From NCBI GenBank assembly GCA_947088865.1, contig CAMUHY010000010.1, positions 1 through 64,000 on the forward strand: a stretch of 64,000 nucleotides of DNA. Reading direction: 5' to 3'. The translations under genes were made by a program, and so were the position numbers. The DNA is from an uncultured Eubacterium sp. Lineage in GTDB: Bacteria; Bacillota; Clostridia; Lachnospirales; Lachnospiraceae. The notes under the pieces were generated by a model, which was not told where the DNA came from, searched no databases, and worked only from the letters and a program-made list of their open reading frames with translations. This document shows positions 17,427-26,861 of the stretch, one piece after another. Every line of letters starts with the position of its first letter. Position 1 is the stretch's first letter.

Positions 17427-19328
17427 TTATTCATTTAACTCTATCACAGCATCCGTATATTTTCTTTGCATATCATGCCGCTTTTTTCGATTTTCAACTG
17501 TCTCAAATAAAATTGAAAAATCATAATCCTCTGGATATAGCTGAGCTGCTGCCACATGCAGCTTTACCCGCTTATGATTAATCCAAATTTTTTTATCTGG
17601 CAGCTGCACTCGTAACACACCTTTTTCATTGATTGGCACACATACTATTCCTATCTTTTTTTCAGGATAAACCATTACACTATCACCTATTTTATACTTG
17701 CTACTAAGGTCTGCATTATTCTTTCCAATTTTAGCTTTTGAAATCTTAGTCGTATTCTTTTTAATAATATTACTTTCTGACTTTTGAAATACATAAGACT
17801 TTACAGCTTCTTCACCATACGCAACGCTAATTGCCACCTTCAACATTCTATTTGGCATTCCCAGTCTGTCTGCAATATAAAATGCACAGCTTTCGCCTGC
17901 TTCCCCAATTATCATTTGATAAGTAGGTCTTAGCGTTTCTTTGTCAAAGGTCATTCTTGCATTGATAATATTCTCTGTCTTAGCTGCATATTCTTTTACT
18001 TCAGGATAATGCGTTGTCACCAAGAAAAGAGCATTGCTTTTTCTAAGTTCTTCTAAAATTGCAATTGCAATTCCCATGCCTTCTGTGGGGTCTGTTCCAG
18101 AACCCAATTCATCCATTATAACAAAACTATACTTATTTGCTTCACTTAATACTTCCAGCACATTAGTTATATGAGCGGAAAATGTAGAAAGATTTTCTGA
18201 AAGATTCTGCCCATCTCCAATATCACATAAATATGAACTATTCATACATATATCTGCCTGCTTGCATGTCACATGCAATCCACACTGCGCCATAATGCAA
18301 TTCAGCATAACGGTTTTAATTGCTACTGTTTTCCCTCCTGTATTTGGTCCTGTTATAACAATACCATGTATTTTTTCACCTATTTCAAACTGCAATGGCA
18401 CTGCTATTGATTTATCCATCAGCGGATGCCGTGCTTCTGTTAATTTAATTTTGCGTTCTGTGTTAATTGTTGGTTCTATTGCATCCATGTCAATACTTAA
18501 TTTACCTTTAGAAAAGATAAAATCCAACTTTTCAATCATTGCCAAATTTTCTTTTAACACAGGCGAGACCTGCGAAACAAAAGCTGATAAAGTATATAAA
18601 ATACGATATACTTCATTTTCTTCATCTATTTTTAGCAATTGCAATTCCTCATAATACCTTGAAACACTTGATGGTTCTATAAAAAGAGTATTACCCGTAG
18701 AAGACTTGTCAATAATGCTGCCAGCTATCTTCAATTTATATTCTTTTTTTACTGGAAGACATATTCGCCCATTTCTAAATGTACAATAATTATCTGCCAT
18801 ACAATCCTTATAAGAACGAAGGATTTGTTCTGCTTTATGTTTCATCTGTTCTTCACATTTTATCATCTGATTTCGTATTTGACCTAATTCCTTTGAAGCA
18901 TAATTATCCACCGTACTATTCCGAATGATGTGGCAAATTTCTTCATGTAATTCTGAAATAGAATCTAAATTTTCATTATAATAAGCTAAAGAATTATTAT
19001 ATATTTCCCCTCTTTTTAAATAATCTTTCAGCCGTTTTATCGCAATCAAAACTTTTTCTACTCGTTCTAACTGATACGGTGTTAAACAATCCCCTTTTTC
19101 AGCAATCAATATAATATTTTTCATTTCGGAAACATTTTGCAATGGTGGTGTTCCTATTTTTTCAATCAAATCTTTTGCATTGGTTGTGTCACTTATCTGT
19201 TTTCTCAATTCATTCTCAGAAAAATACAATGAAACTTCTTTAATTTTTTCTTTCGCCCAATCTGTAACAGCTAAATCAGCCCATATCTCTTTGACTTTGT
19301 TAAATTCAATTTGTTTATCAATATTCAT
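17427..19328 (-). CDS. MutS2-like ATPase lacking the Smr nuclease domain
   Basis: A 633-residue protein of the MutS2 (COG1193) type. It has an N-terminal lever/clamp region (about 1-290), Walker A GPNTGGKT (327-334), Walker B VIMDELGSGTDP (about 403-414), and a KOW-like beta segment (about 543-585, YKIGDSVMVYPEKKIGIV). Typical MutS2 is ~780 residues and ends in an Smr domain; here the protein stops ~45 residues after the KOW-like part and no Smr motif is present. MutS2/RqcU in Bacillus acts on collided ribosomes, so a ribosome-linked role is possible. The gene lies behind a leader with small ORFs and two terminators. Confidence 0.88.
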   Translation of the reverse strand: MNIDKQIEFNKVKEIWADLAVTDWAKEKIKEVSLYFSENELRKQISDTTNAKDLIEKIGTPPLQNVSEMKNIILIAEKGDCLTPYQLERVEKVLIAIKRLKDYLKRGEIYNNSLAYYNENLDSISELHEEICHIIRNSTVDNYASKELGQIRNQMIKCEEQMKHKAEQILRSYKDCMADNYCTFRNGRICLPVKKEYKLKIAGSIIDKSSTGNTLFIEPSSVSRYYEELQLLKIDEENEVYRILYTLSAFVSQVSPVLKENLAMIEKLDFIFSKGKLSIDMDAIEPTINTERKIKLTEARHPLMDKSIAVPLQFEIGEKIHGIVITGPNTGGKTVAIKTVMLNCIMAQCGLHVTCKQADICMNSSYLCDIGDGQNLSENLSTFSAHITNVLEVLSEANKYSFVIMDELGSGTDPTEGMGIAIAILEELRKSNALFLVTTHYPEVKEYAAKTENIINARMTFDKETLRPTYQMIIGEAGESCAFYIADRLGMPNRMLKVAISVAYGEEAVKSYVFQKSESNIIKKNTTKISKAKIGKNNADLSSKYKIGDSVMVYPEKKIGIVCVPINEKGVLRVQLPDKKIWINHKRVKLHVAAAQLYPEDYDFSILFETVENRKKRHDMQRKYTDAVIELNE

Positions 19329-19370
19329 TTTTCTTATCCTTTCACTTTAAATTATAATATCGCCTTAAAC

Positions 19371-19419
19371 GCAAAAAAGACCATAGATACCTTAAATGCC
19401 TTAAGATACTATGGTCTTT
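19371..19419 (-). terminator. gene-proximal attenuator of the MutS2-like gene
   Basis: On the minus strand AAAGACCATAG pairs with CTATGGTCTTT (19376-19386 with 19409-19419). There is an inner CTTAA/TTAAG stem, and the hairpin is followed by TTTTTT. It lies 43 bases before the MutS2-like start and must be read through for expression. Confidence 0.85.
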
Positions 19420-19498
19420 ATATCTCTATGATTTTATATATTTCATAAACAAGCAAGAAACAATTTTTCATCGTACACTCCGTGCACTTTAGCCGCAT
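19418..19498 (-). CDS. leader small ORF 3 (26 codons)
   Basis: It reads MRLKCTECTM, then KNCFLLVYEIYKIIEI. AGAGG lies 4 bases before ATG 19498. An internal ATG preceded by CGGAG would give a 17-residue version. Its stop codon overlaps the first bases of the gene-proximal terminator stem, so a ribosome near its end would block the hairpin. Coding status is inferred only from position and ribosome-binding sites. Confidence 0.4.
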   Translation of the reverse strand: MRLKCTECTMKNCFLLVYEIYKIIEI

Positions 19499-19554
19499 AT
19501 TTCCTCTATATAAGGCTGCACAGAATGTTCTTGTTCTTTATATCTCAAAAACAT
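19489..19554 (-). CDS. leader small ORF 2 (21 codons)
   Basis: It reads MFLRYKEQEHSVQPYIEEICG and overlaps ORF 3 by 10 bases in another frame. No good ribosome-binding site precedes ATG 19554. It begins shortly after the distal terminator. Weakly supported as a translated peptide. Confidence 0.22.
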   Translation of the reverse strand: MFLRYKEQEHSVQPYIEEICG

Positions 19555-19570
19555 AGAAATTTCTATAAAA

Positions 19571-19600
19571 TAAAAAAAGCATGACCATACAGCCATGCTT
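19571..19600 (-). terminator. distal attenuator in the MutS2-like leader
   Basis: AAGCATG and CATGCTT (19577-19600) form a stem followed on the minus strand by TTTTTTTATTTT. It lies between leader ORF 1 and the later leader ORFs. It is the first of two tandem terminators on the transcript. Confidence 0.85.
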
Positions 19601-19720
19601 ATATCATCTATGAAATATATACCACAATATTAAGCAATTGTAAGGCGAAAACGTTGACAATATAATTTGCCAACAAATGGGCAGACTCCTAGCGTAAGCT
19701 AAAAATCACCCTTGCACTAT

Positions 19721-19759
19721 TTATTTTGCAATTTTCTCCATTACAATAACACTTAACAT
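19721..19759 (-). CDS. leader peptide (12 codons) with perfect ribosome-binding site
   Basis: It reads MLSVIVMEKIAK. AGGAGGA at 19766-19772 is 6 bases before the ATG, and the ORF starts only ~20 bases after the predicted transcript start. This is the best-supported leader ORF. Its early position, short length and downstream terminators match the layout of ribosome-mediated attenuation leaders of antibiotic-response genes. No homologue is claimed. Confidence 0.6.
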   Translation of the reverse strand: MLSVIVMEKIAK

Positions 19760-19786
19760 CAACAATCCTCCTAAAAATTTTTATCT

Positions 19787-19815
19787 ATTGTACATTATCT
19801 CACACTCTTGGTCAA
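19787..19815 (-). promoter_or_regulatory. sigma-A promoter of the MutS2-like leader
   Basis: TTGACC (19810-19815) and TACAAT (19787-19792) are 17 bases apart on the minus strand. The predicted start near 19779 gives a ~450-nt leader before the MutS2-like gene. Confidence 0.8.
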
Positions 19816-19853
19816 GTATTTAATCATAAATTTTTATGTTGTTTGTAATTCGA

Positions 19854-20810
19854 TTATCGATTCACTTGTTCCATCACATTTTTTCGCATAAAAAAGCTAA
19901 TTCCCAGACAGTCAATAATGATTCCTGACGTGTCCAATTCATTTACAAGCTGCATCAAATCATTAAATGTATATACCATATGTTCTTGATGTTCCTTATA
20001 ACACTTGTTCATCTCATATCCATCTGTAAATGCCGGCAATGCAATAACCGTTTCACCTTCTTGTTTTTCGGCAACTCGCTGTGTCACATCAATAAATGGA
20101 AGCTGTATTTCGACTTCCTCCTCATTTTCATTCTTGATACATGGCACCATAAATTCACATTCTAACATACTCTGGAACATGAAATCTTCCCTTTGCTTAA
20201 TCATACTGATTCGTTCTTTTACAGGCGCTTGTTTTCTCAATTCCTGAAAATAATCAATCATAGCTGCTGAACATGCAGGATTTGTCATATAGTCATCGCT
20301 ATAAAAATTATCATAAGAATATATATCTTCTCTATCAACAACAAAAGGTTCAGATTTTCCATCCATAAAACGTATTCTTTTATAACCATTGCGATACATA
20401 TGTCCGACTTCCATCTTAAACGTATCTTGGTCAAGACCGCCAAATACAACCCTATAACCAGCCATATTTAATTTCTTCTGTATACTTTGATTTTCTGAAT
20501 AGTTATATAAGATAATTAAATCTCTATCCAACATATATGGATACCCTGTTAAATCACTGTAAGCTATCCATAATCGGTCTGTATTTTTAATCTTTTGTAT
20601 CGCAATTGGATAGTATCGATTAATCATTTCGTTAAAAAAGCCTATATCATTTTCATTGTTTTTATCTTGTGCCTCTTTTAAGCATTTTGGCAAAATAACA
20701 TTAACCAAATAAATACAATCAGCAAGCGGCAGCCTTGATACCATTGTAAGTCCACAATCTTTGTCCTGTGTTATATGCCTTAATAAATCATTTGCTCTTT
20801 TAGCATCCAT
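19854..20810 (-). CDS. hypothetical protein, possibly SseB-like
   Basis: A 318-residue soluble protein. The segment DRLWIAYSDLTGYPYMLDRDLIILYNYSEN with the later YRVVFGGLDQ resembles SseB-type domains in spacing, but the match is loose and no catalytic motif is visible. The N-terminal ~75 residues are helical (VNVILPKCLKEAQDKNNEND). GAGG lies 5 bases before the ATG. It follows carB by 36 bases in the same direction and may be transcribed with carAB. No terminator separates its end from the next promoter. Confidence 0.7.
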   Translation of the reverse strand: MDAKRANDLLRHITQDKDCGLTMVSRLPLADCIYLVNVILPKCLKEAQDKNNENDIGFFNEMINRYYPIAIQKIKNTDRLWIAYSDLTGYPYMLDRDLIILYNYSENQSIQKKLNMAGYRVVFGGLDQDTFKMEVGHMYRNGYKRIRFMDGKSEPFVVDREDIYSYDNFYSDDYMTNPACSAAMIDYFQELRKQAPVKERISMIKQREDFMFQSMLECEFMVPCIKNENEEEVEIQLPFIDVTQRVAEKQEGETVIALPAFTDGYEMNKCYKEHQEHMVYTFNDLMQLVNELDTSGIIIDCLGISFFMRKNVMEQVNR

Positions 20811-20846
20811 AATTCCTCATTTCTGCACCTTTGTGCTTGACAGGTT

Positions 20847-23800
20847 TTAAATTTTTGCAATATCAATAATTGTAAGGTCTTCATTGTTAAATGCGTGTTC
20901 AAGACTTGATATAAGCGCATGTGCTGTATCAAGACTTGTAAGGCAATGAACGCCTGTCTCAATAGCATAACGCCTGATAAGAAAACCATCGCCAGCTCTC
21001 TCAATACCATTTTCCGGCGTGTCAATAATCAAATCAATTTTATGCTCTAATATTAAGTCAAGCAACGTTGGCGCTTCCTGTCCAATTTTATTGACCTTAA
21101 TTGCATGAACACCATGTTCTTTAAGAACTTTTGCTGTTCCTCTCGAAGCATATATCTTATAACCCAACTTTTCAAATCGCTGTGCAATATCAATTCCATC
21201 TTCTTTGTCTGCATCTGCCAATGTCATAATAATCTGTTTATGCTTTGGCAGACAGATACCAGCGCCCTGAAAAGCCTTGAATAACGCTTCGTCAAAATCT
21301 TGTGATATACCTAAACATTCTCCTGTTGACTTCATTTCTGGACCCATTGTAATATCGGCGCCACGAATTTTCTCAAATGAAAATACAGGCATTTTTATTG
21401 CATAATAGTCTGCATTTTTTTGTAGTCCAGGTGTGTATCCTAAATCTTTAATTTTGCTTCCTGTAATAACTTTCGTTGCAAGCTTTACGATTGGAATACC
21501 TGTTACTTTACTGATATATGGCACTGTACGGCTTGAACGCGGATTTACTTCAATCACATAAACTTGATTTTGATAAACGATAAACTGAATATTAATTAAT
21601 CCTTTTACATGAAGTGAACGCGCTAACTTTGCTGTGTAATCAACTATCATATCTGTAATTTCCGGTGTCAACGATTTGGCTGGATATACCGATATACTAT
21701 CCCCTGAGTGAATGCCTGCTCGCTCAATATGTTCCATAATTCCTGGAATCAAAATATCCTCACCATCACACACCGCATCAACTTCAATCTCTTTTCCCAT
21801 AAGATACTTATCAACAAGTATTGGATGGTCTTGTTTAATTCGATTGATAATATTCATAAATTCGACAACATCTTCATCAGATACAGCAATCTGCATTCCC
21901 TGTCCGCCAAGCACATAAGAAGGTCGTACCAAAACAGGATAACCAAGCTCATTGGCAGCTTTTAATGCCTCATCAACCGTAAATACGGTATGACCTTTTG
22001 CTCTAGGAATACCACACTGCTCTAAAATCTTGTCAAACAATTCTCTATCTTCAGCCGCATCCACATCTTCCGCACTTGTTCCAAGTATTGGAACACCCAT
22101 CTTCATCAATGCTTCCGTCAATTTTATTGCCGTCTGACCACCAAATTGGACAACTGCTCCGTCCGGTTTTTCAAAATCAACAATACTCTCGACATCTTCT
22201 GGCGTCAATGGCTCAAAATACAGCTTATCTGCTATATCAAAGTCCGTAGAAACGGTCTCTGGGTTATTATTGATAATAATCGTTTCATAACCTTGCTGCT
22301 CAAATGACCATGTACAGTGTACAGAGCAAAAATCAAACTCTATTCCCTGTCCAATACGGATAGGACCCGAACCTAAAACCAGAACTTTTTTGCGGTCTTT
22401 TGTCTCAATGGCTTCATTTTCACTGCCATATACCGAATAATAATATGGCGTTGTCGCCTCAAATTCAGCGGCACAGGTGTCAACCATCTTAAAGACAGCG
22501 TGAATATCATACACATCACGCATCTGCTTAATTTCTTTTTCTGTATGACCTGTCAATGCTCCAATCACATTGTCTGGAAACTCTATTCTTTTTGCCTCTG
22601 CAAGAAGTTCTTTTGTCAATGGACCGCGTTTTAACGCATTTTCCATATCAACAATAATCTGAAGCTTGTCAATAAACCACAAATCTATCATTGTTATATC
22701 ATGGATTTTTGCTGGGGACATATGACGCCTCAAGCTTTCGGCTATCTTCCATATTCTTCTGTCATCAACAATCGCTAATTCCTCTAATAGTTCCTCGTCT
22801 GTAAGGGCTGTAAAATCATATGACATTAAACTGTCAACATGCTGTTCAAGAGAACGGATTGCTTTCATTATACCGCCTTCAAAGTTATTTGCAATACTCA
22901 TGACTTCTCCGGTAGCCTTCATTTGTGTTGTAAGTGTTCTCTTAGCAGATATAAATTTATCAAATGGAAGTCTTGGCATCTTCACGACACAATAGTCGAG
23001 CGTTGGCTCAAAACTTGCATACGTCTTGCCTGTAATGGCATTTTTAATCTCATCTAACGTATAGCCAAGCGCTATCTTTGCCGCAACCTTTGCAATCGGA
23101 TAACCTGTTGCCTTTGAGGCAAGCGCTGACGAACGGCTCACTCTTGGATTCACTTCTATTACACAGTATTCAAAACTGTCTGGATGAAGCGCATACTGTA
23201 CATTGCACCCGCCTGTAATCCCTAATTCATCAATAATATTCAGTGCAGATGTTCGCAGCATCTGATATTCTTTATCGGAGAGTGTCTGAGATGGCGCAAC
23301 AACAATACTGTCGCCTGTATGAACACCGACAGGGTCAATATTTTCCATATTACATACCGTTATGCAGTTTCCTTTACTGTCTCGCATAACTTCATATTCA
23401 ATCTCTTTCCAGCCTGCTATACATCGCTCAACTAAAACTTCTCCCACTCTTGAAAGACGAAGTCCGTTTTCCAAAATCTCTCTTAATTCCATTGGATTAT
23501 GCGCAATGCCGCCGCCTGAACCGCCAAGCGTATATGCGGGACGCAGTACCACTGGATAACCGATTTTGTTGGCAAAAACTTCTCCATCTTCCACATTATT
23601 TACTACTAGAGAAGCGGCACATGGCTCCTTAATTTTTTCCATCGTCTCTTTAAACATCAATCGGTCTTCTGCTTTTTTAATAGTAAGCGCAGTTGTTCCA
23701 ATAAGCTTTACATGATGTTCTTTTAAAAAGCCTGTCTCTTCTATCTCCATAGCAAGATTTAATCCAGCTTGTCCTCCAAGTGTCGGCAGTATGCTGTCTG

Positions 23801-24047
23801 GCTTTTCCTTTATAATAATCTGTTCAAGCGCCTTTACTGTGAGCGGCTCAATATAAACCTCATCTGCAATATCTTTATCGGTCATAATCGTAGCGGGGTT
23901 AGAGTTGACTAACACAACTTCGATGCCCTCTTCCTTCAGCGAACGACAAGCCTGTGTACCAGCATAATCAAACTCGGCTGCCTGACCAATCACAATAGGT
24001 CCTGAACCAATCACTAATACTTTTTTAATATCTGGATTCTTTGGCAT
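20847..24047 (-). CDS. carB: carbamoyl-phosphate synthase large subunit
   Basis: A 1066-residue CarB making carbamoyl phosphate from bicarbonate, ammonia and two ATP for pyrimidine and arginine synthesis. Two homologous ATP-grasp halves are seen: GSGPIVIGQAAEFDYAGTQ at the start and GSGPIRIGQGIEFDFCSVH near residue 560. Glycine loops are PAYTLGGSGGGIA and PSYVLGGQGMQIAVS, and metal-binding ends are EVNPRVSRSSALASKATGYP and EVNPRSSRTVPYISKVTG. The last ~135 residues are the MGS-like allosteric domain. GGAGG precedes the ATG by 10 bases. It starts 4 bases after carA. Confidence 0.98.
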   Translation of the reverse strand: MPKNPDIKKVLVIGSGPIVIGQAAEFDYAGTQACRSLKEEGIEVVLVNSNPATIMTDKDIADEVYIEPLTVKALEQIIIKEKPDSILPTLGGQAGLNLAMEIEETGFLKEHHVKLIGTTALTIKKAEDRLMFKETMEKIKEPCAASLVVNNVEDGEVFANKIGYPVVLRPAYTLGGSGGGIAHNPMELREILENGLRLSRVGEVLVERCIAGWKEIEYEVMRDSKGNCITVCNMENIDPVGVHTGDSIVVAPSQTLSDKEYQMLRTSALNIIDELGITGGCNVQYALHPDSFEYCVIEVNPRVSRSSALASKATGYPIAKVAAKIALGYTLDEIKNAITGKTYASFEPTLDYCVVKMPRLPFDKFISAKRTLTTQMKATGEVMSIANNFEGGIMKAIRSLEQHVDSLMSYDFTALTDEELLEELAIVDDRRIWKIAESLRRHMSPAKIHDITMIDLWFIDKLQIIVDMENALKRGPLTKELLAEAKRIEFPDNVIGALTGHTEKEIKQMRDVYDIHAVFKMVDTCAAEFEATTPYYYSVYGSENEAIETKDRKKVLVLGSGPIRIGQGIEFDFCSVHCTWSFEQQGYETIIINNNPETVSTDFDIADKLYFEPLTPEDVESIVDFEKPDGAVVQFGGQTAIKLTEALMKMGVPILGTSAEDVDAAEDRELFDKILEQCGIPRAKGHTVFTVDEALKAANELGYPVLVRPSYVLGGQGMQIAVSDEDVVEFMNIINRIKQDHPILVDKYLMGKEIEVDAVCDGEDILIPGIMEHIERAGIHSGDSISVYPAKSLTPEITDMIVDYTAKLARSLHVKGLINIQFIVYQNQVYVIEVNPRSSRTVPYISKVTGIPIVKLATKVITGSKIKDLGYTPGLQKNADYYAIKMPVFSFEKIRGADITMGPEMKSTGECLGISQDFDEALFKAFQGAGICLPKHKQIIMTLADADKEDGIDIAQRFEKLGYKIYASRGTAKVLKEHGVHAIKVNKIGQEAPTLLDLILEHKIDLIIDTPENGIERAGDGFLIRRYAIETGVHCLTSLDTAHALISSLEHAFNNEDLTIIDIAKI

Positions 24048-24051
24048 CTTA

Positions 24052-25125
24052 TTAGTCCTCCTTCTTCATCATATCTATAAATCGGTCAAAGAGATATGCA
24101 GTATCTGTTGGTCCTGCACATGCCTCCGGGTGAAATTGAACCGTAAATATTTTCTTTCCAATATAAGACAATCCCTCGTTTGTCTTATCGTTGACATTCT
24201 CAAATGCCACTTTTGCCACAGATGGGTCAATAGTACGCTCATCAACAACATAACCATGATTTTGTGATGAAATATAAACTCGTCCTGTCTCAAGGTCTTT
24301 AACGGGATGATTCGCTCCTCGATGTCCATATTTCATCTTATGGGTATCTGCTCCCATAGCAAGCGCCATAAGCTGATGTCCAAGACATATCGCAAAAATT
24401 GGGACGTCACTTTGATACAGCTTTCTTAATTCTTCAATAATCGCACCACAATCTTTTGGGTCTCCCGGTCCATTTGAGAGCATAATGCCATCTGGATTTG
24501 CTGCAAGTATCTCTTCTGCCTTTGTAAATGCTGGATAAATAGTAACCTCACAACCTCTGGCATGAAGTGAATGTGCAATATTTTGTTTTGCCCCAAAATC
24601 AAGCAATGCGACCTTCGCACCTTTGCCCGAAAGCACAGTCTTTTCTTTACAGGTGACTTTTTTTACAACATCTAAAACCTTGTACGCTTTAATCTTAGGA
24701 AGTATCTCATCAAGATTAAAATGTTCGTTTGTTGTAATCATACCGTTCATTGTACCTTTTTGGCGAAGAATTTTTGTGAGCGCTCTTGTATCAATGCCTG
24801 CAATACCAGGTATATCATTGTCGCAAAGGAATTTTTGTATCGAATCTTCACACCGGAAATTGCTTGCCATTCTTGAAAGTTCTCTTACAATATAGCCATC
24901 AGGCCACGCTTTTAAAGATTCCATATCTTTATAACACACACCATAATTACCAATCAGGGGATATGTCATTGTAACTGCCTGTCCGGCATATGAAGGGTCT
25001 GTAAGGACCTCTAAGTATCCTGTCATTGAAGTATTAAAAACAATTTCACTGATAACTTCGCGGGAAGAACCTATGCTTGTTCCAACAAAAACTGTTCCAT
25101 CTTCAAGAATTAAAAATGCTTTCAT
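24052..25125 (-). CDS. carA: carbamoyl-phosphate synthase small subunit
   Basis: A 357-residue glutaminase subunit feeding ammonia to CarB. The N-terminal CPSase domain has FNTSMTGYLEVLTDPSYAGQ. The class I amidotransferase domain has the nucleophile in FAICLGHQLMALA and the His/Glu pair in VQFHPEACAGP. ATG 25125 follows CAGG by 8-9 bases; a GTG at 25134 lies too close to it. It forms an operon with carB. No clear promoter or PyrR-type leader was found upstream. Confidence 0.97.
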   Translation of the reverse strand: MKAFLILEDGTVFVGTSIGSSREVISEIVFNTSMTGYLEVLTDPSYAGQAVTMTYPLIGNYGVCYKDMESLKAWPDGYIVRELSRMASNFRCEDSIQKFLCDNDIPGIAGIDTRALTKILRQKGTMNGMITTNEHFNLDEILPKIKAYKVLDVVKKVTCKEKTVLSGKGAKVALLDFGAKQNIAHSLHARGCEVTIYPAFTKAEEILAANPDGIMLSNGPGDPKDCGAIIEELRKLYQSDVPIFAICLGHQLMALAMGADTHKMKYGHRGANHPVKDLETGRVYISSQNHGYVVDERTIDPSVAKVAFENVNDKTNEGLSYIGKKIFTVQFHPEACAGPTDTAYLFDRFIDMMKKED

Positions 25126-25198
25126 GAATGTCACCTGTTCCTTTCATAATTGACTACACTTTAGTATTTCTACATAACTAAACTATAACCATATTTGC

Positions 25199-25230
25199 GC
25201 AAAAAAAAAGACAAAAAATTGCCTTTTTTT
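25199..25230. terminator. A/T-rich bidirectional terminator-like hairpin upstream of carA
   Basis: A9-GAC / GCC-T7 hairpin with T-runs on both strands. It could end transcription from the minus-strand gene at 25430 before carA. The stem is mostly A-T, so strength is uncertain. The remaining 25135-25429 holds repeat R1 copy C and no gene. Confidence 0.4.
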
Positions 25231-25307
25231 CAAATTTTATAAATTTTATCATATTCGTTGTATTATTTCAAGGTAGATTTTATAAGTTCACTTTTCCTAT
25301 TTCTAAA

Positions 25308-25378
25308 CAAGCAAGTCCCCACCCCCACTTATGCCTTTGCAGCATTGAAGTGAGGGGGACTTCCTTGATGAGGTTAAA
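25308..25378 (-). repeat. dispersed repeat R1, copy C
   Basis: On the minus strand TTTAAC is followed by CTCATCAAGGAAGTCCCC and a long hairpin around GCATTGAAGTG / CACTTATGC. It is very close to copy A at its first ~45 bases. It lies 54 bases after the stop of the minus-strand gene at 25430. Confidence 0.65.
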
Positions 25379-25429
25379 AAAAGAATGGCTATTGTCATCC
25401 TTTTTAACTTTTAACAATTTACTTTATAA

Positions 25430-26848
25430 TCATTTCTTCTCATATTGTCCTATATATTTAAACGTTTTCCCTTTATCCGTAGACTGGTATTTTGCAACGG
25501 TCTTCCCGTTATTATACGCAGATTGTTCATCTTGTATAAGATACACGGTTATAATTCGGTCTGCGCTGTACGTAGGCACGGTTGCCTCTCTGTAAACATC
25601 AGACCACGTTAGATTATTATTGTTTTCAAGCACTGTACTGTCCAATTCTTGACTTTCAAGAAGAACCTCCTCAAACGTTTTTCCTCCGTCTGTTGTTCTA
25701 TAAAGATTAGAATCCATCTCTTCACTATATTCATAACATAAAAAGCCTGTATTTAAATCAATAAACTTAACACCTTTAACAATATTGCCTGTTCTTGCAT
25801 TATCAACAGGACTCCAATTTTGTCCGCCATCACTTGTAGCATATATTTTATAGCTTTCCCGCAAATGATTTCTATCATATCCCACAAAAATAATTCCTGT
25901 TTTTTCATCGAAAAATTCCACATAATAATAATCGGCATTATAGATTGTATCAATCTCACTTGTTATCCAATTTTCACCCATATCGTCTGTATAGACAAGC
26001 GTCACAGGAACTCGGTCATTCCCATTTCTTTTGCCTCCATATAGAAATGCTGTCTTTGTTGTGCTAATACAATAACTTCCATACTTTAATTTCTCATTAG
26101 AATTATTTTCATACAAAACATCATCAACATTGACTGGCACTGTGATAAATCGTTCACCTTTATTGTATGTTACCGTCAATGCAGCATTCTTAATTCGATA
26201 AAAGACCATTTCATTCTCTTGCTCGCCTGTCACATCCGCCTTTTCTGCCACTGAATTTTTCTTACTTTCATTATACAAGGTAATACCATATTCTTCTGGC
26301 GTGACAATGCTCTTTACATAAATGGTAGCTGTTCCATCATAATGATTATCAATATTAAACGATACCACCCATTCACAGATAAGCTTTCCATTATCCACTA
26401 CTCCGTCCCAAGCGATAAAGTTCTCGTAATTATCTTCATCAACAATTGCCGTAAAACTAATAAAAACGGTATTGGTCTTTTCTTCTAAAATCTTTGTTTC
26501 ATGTATATCAACCTCTTCAAGCTTCTTTGTTCTTGATAGATACTTTTGTGTATATTGAGAAGTAAAATGATGAATCCAAATGTCGCCTATTTGTCCTATT
26601 GTAAGCTGCCCAAAATCATCCGCCAACGTATGATTTACTGCATTTTCTTCAACAGGTTCCAAAATATTTCCATAGGAGTCAATTCTTACCGAAAACGTAT
26701 ATCTTGACTTTAGGACAATCTCCCTTTCACGCTCTTCCACATATCGGTAAATCATATAGTATGATGCCATCACTATTACGCTAATTAAAATAAAAACCCT
26801 AAAAGCCACCTTTTTAATAAGTCTTTTCTCAGCCGCACTAAATTTCAT
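25430..26848 (-). CDS. membrane-anchored protein with BNR/WD40-like repeats
   Basis: A 472-residue protein with one N-terminal helix (about 14-33) and an extracytoplasmic remainder. The C-terminal half holds four BNR/Asp-box-like units: YTDDMGENW, YATSDGGQNW, YRTTDGGKTF and YQSTDKGKTF, expected to build a beta-propeller. No sialidase active-site pattern is seen, so a structural or substrate-binding role is likelier (compare Ycf48-type propellers). It is the last gene of a three-gene operon with an ABC ATPase and membrane protein, which suggests a surface complex. Confidence 0.8.
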   Translation of the reverse strand: MKFSAAEKRLIKKVAFRVFILISVIVMASYYMIYRYVEEREREIVLKSRYTFSVRIDSYGNILEPVEENAVNHTLADDFGQLTIGQIGDIWIHHFTSQYTQKYLSRTKKLEEVDIHETKILEEKTNTVFISFTAIVDEDNYENFIAWDGVVDNGKLICEWVVSFNIDNHYDGTATIYVKSIVTPEEYGITLYNESKKNSVAEKADVTGEQENEMVFYRIKNAALTVTYNKGERFITVPVNVDDVLYENNSNEKLKYGSYCISTTKTAFLYGGKRNGNDRVPVTLVYTDDMGENWITSEIDTIYNADYYYVEFFDEKTGIIFVGYDRNHLRESYKIYATSDGGQNWSPVDNARTGNIVKGVKFIDLNTGFLCYEYSEEMDSNLYRTTDGGKTFEEVLLESQELDSTVLENNNNLTWSDVYREATVPTYSADRIITVYLIQDEQSAYNNGKTVAKYQSTDKGKTFKYIGQYEKK

Positions 26849-26861
26849 AAAACATCATTCC

